Shown piece by piece: positions 1 through 7,481 of a stretch of DNA of 64,000 nucleotides. This DNA is from Pseudomonas orientalis. GTDB lineage: Bacteria; Pseudomonadota; Gammaproteobacteria; Pseudomonadales; Pseudomonadaceae. Under the pieces are notes generated by a model, which was given only the letters and a program-made list of their open reading frames with translations, made no database searches and was not told the DNA's origin. The position numbers and the translations under genes were made by a program. Numbering within the stretch: the stretch's first letter is position 1; each line of letters begins with the position of its first letter. The stretch is taken from positions 39,236 to 103,235 of the forward strand of contig NZ_JYLM01000015.1 in the NCBI RefSeq assembly GCF_001439815.1, read 5' to 3'.

Positions 1-1731
1 CATGCCCACCAGAAACACATACGGAAATTCCAGACCCTTGGCACTGTGCAAGGTCATCAGCTGGACGCTGTCTTCATGTTCGTCAGCCTGGGCGTCTCCG
101 GCCTCCAGCGAAGCATGGCCAAGGAAGGCGGCGAGCGGTGTCAGGTCCTCTTCGTTCTCGGCGTTTTCGAACGCACGGGCGGCGCTGACCAGTTCCTCGA
201 GGTTTTCTACCCGGGCCTGGCCTTTCTCGCCTTTTTCGGCCTCGTGGTAGGCAATCAGCCCGGACTGTTCGATCACGGTCTGGGTCATCAAATGCAGGGG
301 CATTTCCGCGCATTTGGCCCCAAGGTTCTCGATCAGCTCGACAAACACACCCAATGCACCGGCTGCGCGGCCCGTCAGGCCTTTATTGGCGATGAGCAGG
401 CGCATGGCCTCCCACATCGACACATCGGCATGACGGGCATGCTCGCGAATGGCCTCGACGGTCTTTTCGCCGATGCCACGGGCCGGGATATTGATCACCC
501 GCTCCAGTGCCGCATCGTTGCCGCGACCTTCCAGCAAGCGCAGGTAGGCCATGGCGTTCTTGATTTCCGCACGCTCGAAGAAGCGCTGGCCGCCATAGAT
601 GCGATACGGGATGCGCTCGCGCAGCAAGGCTTCTTCCAATACCCGTGATTGGGCGTTGGAACGGTAGAGAATGGCGATATCGCTGCGCGACAGGCCGGTT
701 TTCAGTGCACTTTCGATGGTTTCCACCACGTAGCGCGCTTCATCGTGCTCGTTGAACGCGGCGTACAGGTTGATCGCTTCGCCTTCGCCGCCGTCGGTCC
801 ACAGCTCTTTGCCCAGACGTCCGGTGTTGTTGGCGATCAAGGCGTTGGCGGCCTTGAGAATCCCGGCGGTGGAGCGGTAGTTCTGCTCAAGGCGGATGGT
901 CACCGCGTCCGGGAAGTCTTCGGAGTACTGGTAGATGTTCTCGATCTTCGCGCCGCGCCAGCCGTAGATCGACTGGTCGTCGTCACCCACCACCATCAGG
1001 CTGTCGCCACCCTTGGCCAGCAGGCGCAACCAGGCGTACTGCACGGCGTTGGTGTCCTGGAACTCGTCCACCAGAATGTGCCGGAAACGCTTCTGGTAAT
1101 GGGCCAGCAAGCCGGGGTTGTCGCGCCACAGGTCGAGGGCACGCAACAGCAGCTCGGAGAAGTCGATCACACCGGCGCGTGCGCAGGCCGCCTCGTAGGC
1201 TTCGTAGATGCTGCGCATGGTGGCCAGGAACAGATCACCGCTGGCCTGGATATGCTGCGGGCGCAGGCCTTCATCTTTCTGGCCGTTGATGAACCACTGG
1301 GCCTGGCGTGCAGGCCAACGTTGTTCGTCGAGGCCCAGCTCCCGGATCACCCGCTTGACCAGGCGTTGCTGGTCGTCGCTGTCGAGGATCTGGAACGTCT
1401 GGGCCAGCCCCGCTTCCTGCCAATGCGCCCGCAACAGGCGATGTGCCAGGCCGTGGAAGGTGCCCACCCACATGCCGGCCGGGCTGATGCCCATCAGTTG
1501 CTCGATGCGATGGCGCATCTCGGCAGCCGCCTTGTTGGTGAACGTCACCGACAGGATGGAATGGGGCGACGCGTTCTCGACCTGGATCAACCAGGCGATA
1601 CGGTGCACCAGCACTCGGGTTTTACCGGAGCCAGCACCGGCCAGGACCAACTGACGGCCAACGGGGGCCGCTACGGCCTGGCGTTGGGCATCGTTGAGGG
1701 AGTTCAGCAAAAGGGAGAGATCATCGCGCAT
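1..1731 (-). CDS. uvrD: DNA helicase II UvrD (5' part, runs off the window)
   Basis: Superfamily 1 3'-5' DNA helicase of nucleotide excision and mismatch repair. The reverse strand reads without a stop from an ATG at 1731 to the window edge (577 codons; the family is about 725 residues), so the C-terminal part lies outside. Visible motifs are the Walker A loop AGAGSGKT near residue 33, motif Ia VTFTNKAAAEM, the Walker B VDEFQDTN, motif III GDDDQSIYGWRGA, motif IV EQNYRS, and LMTLHSAKGLEF near the truncated end. This motif set fits UvrD; Rep and PcrA share it, but the start MRDDLSLLLNSLN is UvrD-like for Pseudomonas. It is divergent from the GGDEF/EAL gene across about 270 bp. Three overlapping forward-strand reading frames are shadows of it. 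Confidence 0.93.
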   Translation of the reverse strand, partial: MRDDLSLLLNSLNDAQRQAVAAPVGRQLVLAGAGSGKTRVLVHRIAWLIQVENASPHSILSVTFTNKAAAEMRHRIEQLMGISPAGMWVGTFHGLAHRLLRAHWQEAGLAQTFQILDSDDQQRLVKRVIRELGLDEQRWPARQAQWFINGQKDEGLRPQHIQASGDLFLATMRSIYEAYEAACARAGVIDFSELLLRALDLWRDNPGLLAHYQKRFRHILVDEFQDTNAVQYAWLRLLAKGGDSLMVVGDDDQSIYGWRGAKIENIYQYSEDFPDAVTIRLEQNYRSTAGILKAANALIANNTGRLGKELWTDGGEGEAINLYAAFNEHDEARYVVETIESALKTGLSRSDIAILYRSNAQSRVLEEALLRERIPYRIYGGQRFFERAEIKNAMAYLRLLEGRGNDAALERVINIPARGIGEKTVEAIREHARHADVSMWEAMRLLIANKGLTGRAAGALGVFVELIENLGAKCAEMPLHLMTQTVIEQSGLIAYHEAEKGEKGQARVENLEELVSAARAFENAENEEDLTPLAAFLGHASLEAGDAQADEHEDSVQLMTLHSAKGLEFPYVFLVGM

Positions 1732-1999
1732 CGGCGCATTCTAGGGTGCCGGGGGGAGACGGGCAAACCCCAATGCCACGCGCCCGACGGAAAACCGCCT
1801 GCGGGCAAACATTCAGCCGGGTGCGGATGACCGGTCAGTCATGGGCCACAGCCCGCGTGGCATCTCGTTCAAGCTGTCTGGAACAACGTTTTGCGCTCAA
1901 CCGACGGGCGCTTTTTATGACCTGGAGCAGTTTGGCCCGAGCGCTTGCTTGTGTATGCTCCGTCGACGTTTCGGGCTCACCATTATAAGAACACTGCCT

Positions 2000-4873
2000 A
2001 TGACCTTTGACACTGACCTGTTCGGCCCTTCGGCGGCGCCGGCGCAGGTTATCCGCAAACATTACGCCACCCAGATGGCGGTCGAGCGGACACGCCTGCT
2101 GTATCAGGGCTCATTGGTGCCGACTCTGTTGATGCTGGTCAATGGCCTGGTCTGCGCCTGGCTGCTGTGGGACCCCAGCCAATACCTGCTCGACAGCGCC
2201 TGGCTGGTCTGGTTGCTGGCGCTGGTGGCGATGCGGATCATCCAGGTGGCGGCCTTTGATTCGGCCATGCCCAGCCGCCAGGCCCAACCGGTCTGGCGCC
2301 GGATGTTCATGCTCGGCTCGGCGGTCAGCGGCCTGACTCTGTCGATTGCCGCCATCGCCCTGGTGCCCACCGACAACTTCATGCAACAGGCCTGGGTGTT
2401 CGGCCTGATCGGCGCGGCAATGTTGTCGGCCAGCGTGGCATACGCCGTCAGCCTCTGGGCCTTTGTGTCCTTCGCTTTGCCGTGCCTGTTGCCGGTCATC
2501 GTGTATCTGTTCTGGAACGGCACCGCGCAGCAACAGGGCTGGGGCGTGCTCGGTGTGATCCTGCTGGCGTCGTTGAGTGTGGTGGCGTGGCAGGTCAACC
2601 GCCTGATCCAGCGCGGGCTGCTGCGCCGCTTCCAGAACCAGGCCTTGATCGAGCATCTGCAGCAGGCCCGGCAACGCAGCGAGCAGTTGAACCAGGCGCT
2701 GATGCGCGAAGTCGAGCAGCGCTGTCAGGTCGAACAGGACTTGCGTGACGCCCAGGTCGGCCTGCAAGACCGCATGGCGCTGCGCAGCCAGGAATTGGAC
2801 GCCGCCAGCCTCGCCCTGAATAAAAGCGAGGCGCGCCTGGCCATGGCGCTGCAAGCCAGTGAACTGGGCCTGTGGGACTGGAATCTGCAGACCGATGAGG
2901 TGCACCACACCCAGCTCAAGGAACTGTTCGGCCTGGAACCCGAGTACGTCACCGCGATGCTCAGTCATCTCAAGCCGCGTCTGCACCCCGACGACCTGCC
3001 GCTGCTCAAGCATGCGCTGGTGGAGCACCTCAAAGGTCGCACCGAGGACTATCAGGTGGAGTACCGGATACGCCATGGCGATGGGCACTGGGTGTGGATC
3101 GAGGACCGTGGGCGCGCCGTAGAGCGTTCGCCCGGTGGGCGGGTGATCCGCATGCTCGGCACGCGCCGCGACATCAGTGCCGGCAAGGCCCTGGAGGAAC
3201 AGCAACGGCTCGCCTCGACGGTGTTCGAGGCCGCCAGCGAAGGTATCGTGATTCTCGACCCGAACTACGTGTTGATCGCGGTCAACCAGGCGTTCAGCCG
3301 TGTCACCGGTTTTGACATCGACGACATGCTCGGTCGCAATGTCGTGGAGTTACCCAGCAGTCGCGACGCCCGGCGTCACTTTCCGGTGATCCGCCAGGCG
3401 CTGCTCAGCCACGGCACCTGGCAGGGTGAACTGGTGGAGACGCGCAAGAACGGCGAGCTGTACCCGCAGTGGCTGCAACTGAGCGTGGTGCGCGATGCTC
3501 GCGGCAATGTCAGTCATATCGTCGGCTTTTTCGCCGATCTGTCCGCGCGGCGCGAATCCGAGGAGCGCATGCGCTACCTCACCCATTACGATGAGTTGAC
3601 CGGCCTGGCCAACCGTTCGCTGTTTCGCGAACGACTGCGTGAAGCCCATCAGCGCGTGCGTCAGGGTGGGCGCAGCCTGGCGCTGCTGCACATCAACCTC
3701 GACCGTTTCAAACTGCTCAATGACAGCCTTGGTCATGAAGTGGCCGACCAGCTCTTGCAGAAAATGGCGCGGCGGCTGATCAACGCACTGCCGGAAGCCG
3801 ACACCATCGCGCGCCTGTCCGGTGATGAATTCGCTGTGCTGTTCGATGCCTATGGCAACTTGTCGAGCCTGGCGCGCGTCGCGACTCGGCTATTGGCAAA
3901 GTTGCGCGTGCCGGTGACGGTGGAAGGGCACGAACTGGTGGTCAGCGCCTCCATGGGCGTCAGCTTGCTGCCGGATAATGCGCGGGAAATTTCTGCGCTG
4001 GTCAGCCAGTCGAATATGGCGATGCAGCACGCCAAGCACCTGGGCGGGAATAATTTCCAGTTCTACACCGACAGCCTGCAAGCCAGCACCCTGGAGCGCT
4101 TGCAACTGGAAAACCATCTGCGCAAGGCCATCGACGAAGGCCAGCTCACGGTGTTCTACCAACCCAAACTGTGCCTGGCCACCGGTCAGCTCAATGCAGT
4201 GGAGGCCCTGGTGCGCTGGGAACATCCGCAGTGGGGCCTGGTGCCGCCGGGGGACTTTATCGGCCTGGCCGAAGAAACCGGCCTGATCGTGCCGTTGGGT
4301 GAATCAGTGCTGCGCCAGGCGTGCTGGCAGGCCTGTGAGTGGCAGCGTCAGGGGCTGGCGCCGATTCGCGTGTCGGTGAACCTGTCGGTGCACCAGTTGC
4401 GCCAGGGCAAGCTGGTCAGCCTGGTGCGCCAGGTATTGGAGGAGACCGGGCTGGAGCCGCAATATCTCGAACTGGAACTGACCGAAAGCCAGCTGCTCGA
4501 CAGTGTCGAGCACATCATCACCACCTTCCGGCAGTTGCGCGACCTGGGCGTGAAGCTGGCTATCGACGATTTTGGCACTGGCTATTCATCGCTCAGCTAC
4601 CTCAAGCGCATTCCGGTGGACTACGTGAAGATCGACCAGACCTTTATCCGGGGGCTCGGTCAGGCCCGTGAGGACGCCGCGATTACCCGGGCGATCATTG
4701 CCATGGCCCACGGGTTGGCGCTCAAAGTGGTGGCCGAAGGCGTGGAAGATCAGCAGCAGCTGGATTTCCTGCGAAGCGAGGGCTGCGACGAGGTGCAGGG
4801 CTATCTGATCAGCCGACCGATGCACGCCGAGGGTCTGGCAGATTTGTTACGGAAAAATCCGGAATTTCCTTAA
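2000..4873 (+). CDS. Membrane PAS-GGDEF-EAL c-di-GMP protein
   Basis: Predicted cyclic-di-GMP turnover enzyme of 957 residues. The N-terminal 200 residues contain about six hydrophobic helices (a MASE-like sensor), followed by a glutamine/arginine-rich coiled coil (about 210-280), two PAS domains (about 285-420 and 420-545), GGDEF (about 550-710) and EAL (about 715-950). The GGDEF signature is SGDEF at 607-611; an S/A in the first position is tolerated in active cyclases. The RxxD inhibitory site five residues upstream is absent (PEAD). The EAL domain looks intact: EAL at 735-737, ELELTES, IDDFGTGYSS and AEGVED. This suggests an active phosphodiesterase, possibly bifunctional. The ATG at 2000 was chosen over the upstream in-frame start at 1841 because the extension is not domain-like. 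A c-di-GMP protein beside uvrD is also known in P. aeruginosa. Confidence 0.9.
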   Translation: MTFDTDLFGPSAAPAQVIRKHYATQMAVERTRLLYQGSLVPTLLMLVNGLVCAWLLWDPSQYLLDSAWLVWLLALVAMRIIQVAAFDSAMPSRQAQPVWRRMFMLGSAVSGLTLSIAAIALVPTDNFMQQAWVFGLIGAAMLSASVAYAVSLWAFVSFALPCLLPVIVYLFWNGTAQQQGWGVLGVILLASLSVVAWQVNRLIQRGLLRRFQNQALIEHLQQARQRSEQLNQALMREVEQRCQVEQDLRDAQVGLQDRMALRSQELDAASLALNKSEARLAMALQASELGLWDWNLQTDEVHHTQLKELFGLEPEYVTAMLSHLKPRLHPDDLPLLKHALVEHLKGRTEDYQVEYRIRHGDGHWVWIEDRGRAVERSPGGRVIRMLGTRRDISAGKALEEQQRLASTVFEAASEGIVILDPNYVLIAVNQAFSRVTGFDIDDMLGRNVVELPSSRDARRHFPVIRQALLSHGTWQGELVETRKNGELYPQWLQLSVVRDARGNVSHIVGFFADLSARRESEERMRYLTHYDELTGLANRSLFRERLREAHQRVRQGGRSLALLHINLDRFKLLNDSLGHEVADQLLQKMARRLINALPEADTIARLSGDEFAVLFDAYGNLSSLARVATRLLAKLRVPVTVEGHELVVSASMGVSLLPDNAREISALVSQSNMAMQHAKHLGGNNFQFYTDSLQASTLERLQLENHLRKAIDEGQLTVFYQPKLCLATGQLNAVEALVRWEHPQWGLVPPGDFIGLAEETGLIVPLGESVLRQACWQACEWQRQGLAPIRVSVNLSVHQLRQGKLVSLVRQVLEETGLEPQYLELELTESQLLDSVEHIITTFRQLRDLGVKLAIDDFGTGYSSLSYLKRIPVDYVKIDQTFIRGLGQAREDAAITRAIIAMAHGLALKVVAEGVEDQQQLDFLRSEGCDEVQGYLISRPMHAEGLADLLRKNPEFP

Positions 4874-4972
4874 CGACGCGGGGGCAGCCCCTGTGGCTAC
4901 AAAGCCTCCACCCTTAATTTCAGTGGGGGACGGGGCGATTTAGTGCTGCATCAGGCGGGCAAAACGGCAATT

Positions 4973-4991
4973 CTTGTAGTATAACTACAAG
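4973..4991. promoter_or_regulatory. Perfect palindrome, likely HexR/RpiR-type operator
   Basis: Two 8-bp arms, CTTGTAGT and ACTACAAG, flank a 3-bp ATA centre. The core TGTAGTATAACTACA fits the HexR-type consensus TGTARTWWWAYTACA recalled for gammaproteobacteria. It lies 45 bp before the start of an RpiR/HexR-like regulator gene, so autoregulation is the simplest reading. Confidence 0.65.
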
Positions 4992-5035
4992 CTTGCTACA
5001 TCCCTGGCGTCTGCCAATAACAAGAGTCCTGCCCT

Positions 5036-5902
5036 TTGAACCTGTTGCAACATATCGCCCAGTCGCGCCACCTGTTACGCAAATCGGAACTCAAGGTTGC
5101 CGATCACGTGCTGCTTGACCCTGCGGCCGTGATGCACAGTTCCATGGCTGACCTGGCCCACAGCGTGGGCATCAGTGAGCCGACCATCGTGCGCTTCTGC
5201 CGCGCCATCGGTTGCTCGGGGTTCCAGGACTTGAAACTCAAGTTGGCGCAAAGCCTGGCCGCCGGGGCGAGCTTCGGCCAGTTTGCGATCCATGAAGACG
5301 ACTCGGTCGCCGACTACAGCCTGAAAATCTTCGACACCACCTTGCACACCCTGATGGAAGTGCGCGAGAAGCTGGACCCGGTGGCGCTGCAAAAGGCCGT
5401 GACCGCCATGTCCCAGGCCCAGCGCGTGGAGTTCTATGGCTTTGGTGCCTCCGGCGCGGTGGCGGCCGACGCCCAGCATAAATTCTTCCGCCTGCTGCTC
5501 ACAGCGGCGGCCTACAGCGACCCGCACATGCAGGCAATGTCGGCGGTGACCTTGAAGCCCACCGACGTGGCTATCTGTATTTCCCAGTCCGGTCGCTCCA
5601 AAGACCTGCTCATCACGGCCAACCTGGTGCGTGAAAGCGGCGCTTCGCTGATCACCCTGTGCCCGAGCCAGACGCCGCTGGCCGAATTGTCCACGGTGAA
5701 CCTGGCGATCGACGTGCATGAAGACACCGAGATCTACACGCCGCTGACCTCGCGCATCGCTCACCTGGTGGTGATCGATGTATTGGCGATGGGCGTCGCC
5801 ATGGCCCGCGGACCGAGCCTGGTCAACCACCTCAAGAGCGTGAAGCGCAGTTTGCGCAGCCTGCGGTTGTCGCCCAAGTCCGTCAAAGCCCTCGACGACT
5901 GA
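5036..5902 (+). CDS. RpiR/HexR-like transcriptional regulator
   Basis: Regulator of 288 residues with an N-terminal RpiR-type helix-turn-helix (about 1-80, including the motif SEPTIVRFCRAIGCSGFQDL) and a C-terminal SIS sugar-phosphate binding domain (about 120-260, with the GFGASG loop and ISQSGRSKD). The family senses phosphosugars such as KDPG. The protein resembles HexR along its length but is not next to zwf-pgl-edd, where HexR itself sits in Pseudomonas; it looks like the paralogue encoded near pyruvate carboxylase in P. aeruginosa. The start is TTG at 5036 with a purine-rich CAAGAG about nine bases upstream, and no ATG is available before the HTH. The palindrome at 4973-4991 is its probable operator. 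The ligand is not visible from sequence. Confidence 0.85.
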   Translation: MNLLQHIAQSRHLLRKSELKVADHVLLDPAAVMHSSMADLAHSVGISEPTIVRFCRAIGCSGFQDLKLKLAQSLAAGASFGQFAIHEDDSVADYSLKIFDTTLHTLMEVREKLDPVALQKAVTAMSQAQRVEFYGFGASGAVAADAQHKFFRLLLTAAAYSDPHMQAMSAVTLKPTDVAICISQSGRSKDLLITANLVRESGASLITLCPSQTPLAELSTVNLAIDVHEDTEIYTPLTSRIAHLVVIDVLAMGVAMARGPSLVNHLKSVKRSLRSLRLSPKSVKALDD

Positions 5903-5924
5903 TTCAAGGCCATACTCGGCCGAA

Positions 5925-6086
5925 ATGTGGGAGGTGGCTTGCCCTAATGCCAGCCTGTAGGAGCGAGCTTGCTCGCGAAAAACGTCAACGATAACGCGTG
6001 CTTTCTGAATGAACGCGGTGCCTGTGAGTTTTCGCGAGCAAGCTCGCTCCTACAGAGGGCACTAGGGCAAGCCCCCTCCCACATTT
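5925..6086. repeat. Nested REPIN (one palindrome doublet inside another)
   Basis: The outer inverted arms are at 5925-5950 and about 6061-6085 (2 mismatches over 26 bp, core GGCTTGCCCTA). The inner arms are 5956-5980 and 6030-6054, built on TGTAGGAGCGAGCTTGCTCG. The inner doublet matches those at 47814 and 51995. The outer arms are related to the GTGGGAGGGGGCTTGCC family but end in CCCTARTGC rather than CCCCGAT. The stretch also separates the RpiR gene from the next candidate promoter. Confidence 0.9.
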
Positions 6087-6118
6087 GCATCCGTTGTGTG
6101 TCCAGAATCTTCACCGGG

Positions 6119-6136
6119 TTGTCATAGTCGTGTCAT
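6119..6136 (+). promoter_or_regulatory. Candidate Pho box
   Basis: TTGTCAT-N4-GTGTCAT matches the PhoB direct repeat CTGTCAT-N4-CTGTCAT with one mismatch per half. It lies 50 bp before the 65-residue protein gene. No strong -10 follows at the spacing used by the pst boxes, so this is less certain than those. Confidence 0.4.
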
Positions 6137-6185
6137 CCCCGGTGCCCATCCTGTACTCCCCGTACTCGCATTGGGAGACTCCAAA

Positions 6186-6383
6186 ATGGCCCGGACCTAC
6201 GAAGACAGCAACAGCACCGTCAAGACCCGTCGTCAGCAGGAAGACCAGCGCCGCATGGCGTTCCGTCGCGCAATCGAAGACCGCTGCGACCAGCGCCAGC
6301 TGCAGCAGAGCATCAGTGACTACCCGGAACTGCATTGGCAGGCGTCCTTGGCTGCCCAGCGAAGCGCTCAGCCAGCGCGCTGA
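6186..6383 (+). CDS. Small basic conserved protein (possibly PA3496-like)
   Basis: 65-residue, highly charged protein rich in Arg, Gln and Asp (for example KTRRQQEDQRRMAFRRAIED), without signal peptide or membrane segment. It resembles the small Pseudomonas family annotated after PA3496 as a putative envelope integrity protein; that match is from memory and the function is not established. The start ATG at 6186 has GGGAG nine bases upstream. Its last 71 bp overlap the 3' end of the convergent pycR gene. A Pho-box-like repeat lies 50 bp upstream, which suggests phosphate-responsive expression. Confidence 0.6.
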   Translation: MARTYEDSNSTVKTRRQQEDQRRMAFRRAIEDRCDQRQLQQSISDYPELHWQASLAAQRSAQPAR

Positions 6384-7287
6384 TCTGCACCCGCTCGCTG
6401 CGGATAAAGCCCAGGAACGCATGGGCCACCGGTGACAGCCGCTTGGCTTTGGCTTGCACCAGGCACCAACTGCGGTACAGCGGCAGTTCTTCCACCGCCA
6501 GCTCCTTGAGCCCGCCGGTGGCCAGTTCCAGGTTCAAGGCGTGGCGCGTCAGCAGGGCCACGCCCAATCCTGCGACCACGCACTCTCGCTGCGCCTCGGC
6601 CGAGGCCACTTCCACGGTCTGGGTGAAGTGCACGCGTTTTTCCTTGAAGTATTCTTCGCACGCCAGCCGCGTGCCGGAACCCGGTTCGCGGATGAGCAGC
6701 GTGTAAGGCTCAAGGTCTTGCAGGCGCAGCGGCCCCTGCAGGCTCAATGGATGATCCGGCAGCGCCACGGCGACGATCGGGTTATTCAGGAACGGCAGGA
6801 ACTCCAGGCCCATGTCCTGGGGCACCATGGACATGATCACCAGGTCGTCGCGGTTGTCCGAAAGCCGGCGGATCACCTGGGCGCGATTGACCACGGTGAG
6901 GTGCAACTGCACTTCCGGATGCTGGCGCTTGAAGGCGGCAAACAGGTGCGGCACGAAGTACTTGGCGCTGGATTCAATCGCCAGTTTCAACTGGCCTTGA
7001 AGCGAGCCCTGCATGTCCGAGAGCTGCATATCGAGGTTTTCCAGGCGCCCGAAAATATCCCGACTGGCCCGTTGCAGGGCCTCGGCGGCCTCGGTCATGT
7101 AGAGCTTTTTGCCGACATAGTCGAACAGCGGCTGGCCGATCAGTTCTTCGAGCTGGCGAATTTGCAGGCTGACGGCCGGTTGTGTGAGGGACATTTCCTC
7201 GGCGGCACGGCTGTAAGAGCGTAGATCGCACACCTCATGAAAAATCTGAAGTTGCCGCAATGTGAGTCTCATCAATGACTTACGCAT
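6313..7287 (-). CDS. pycR: LysR-family regulator PycR
   Basis: 324-residue LysR-type regulator. The N-terminal winged HTH is clear (MRLTLRQLQIFHEV, then SYSRAAEEMSLTQPAVSLQIRQLE), followed by a substrate-binding domain to about residue 300. It is divergent from pycA-pycB, the arrangement of P. aeruginosa PA5437 (PycR), which regulates pyruvate carboxylase and many other genes. The start at 7287 is preferred over an internal ATG at 7272 because GAGGGG lies eight bases upstream of it. A 7+7 palindrome at 7323-7340 in the shared intergenic region is the likely binding site. Its 3' end overlaps the small convergent gene by 71 bp. Confidence 0.88.
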   Translation of the reverse strand: MRKSLMRLTLRQLQIFHEVCDLRSYSRAAEEMSLTQPAVSLQIRQLEELIGQPLFDYVGKKLYMTEAAEALQRASRDIFGRLENLDMQLSDMQGSLQGQLKLAIESSAKYFVPHLFAAFKRQHPEVQLHLTVVNRAQVIRRLSDNRDDLVIMSMVPQDMGLEFLPFLNNPIVAVALPDHPLSLQGPLRLQDLEPYTLLIREPGSGTRLACEEYFKEKRVHFTQTVEVASAEAQRECVVAGLGVALLTRHALNLELATGGLKELAVEELPLYRSWCLVQAKAKRLSPVAHAFLGFIRSERVQISALAERFAGQPRTPANAVPGSH

Positions 7288-7322
7288 TATCTAGCCCCTC
7301 TCAGCCCCGTCATGCCGACAAC

Positions 7323-7340
7323 TATAAGTCTTTACTTATA
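7323..7340. promoter_or_regulatory. Likely LysR-type operator between pycR and pycA
   Basis: Perfect inverted repeat TATAAGT-CTTT-ACTTATA. It contains the LysR-type T-N11-A geometry (ATA-N10-TAT class) and lies 36 bp upstream of pycR and 142 bp upstream of pycA, as expected for a regulator that controls itself and the divergent target. Confidence 0.6.
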
Positions 7341-7481
7341 CACAACCCAATAATTATTGATTTTTGTTAATCCCTCGGGGCGCTTAGTGTGTGTCTCGCG
7401 ACTGTCATGAAACATTTGGTCACGCGCTGACCCGGCTACTAAAGGTCAAAGACGCAGCAATCGGCTCAAGGGAATTTCCAA

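Noticed and set aside
46..1830. Long forward-strand open frames of 200 and 393 residues
   Set aside because: They are antisense to a motif-rich uvrD reading frame on the reverse strand that stays open to the window edge.
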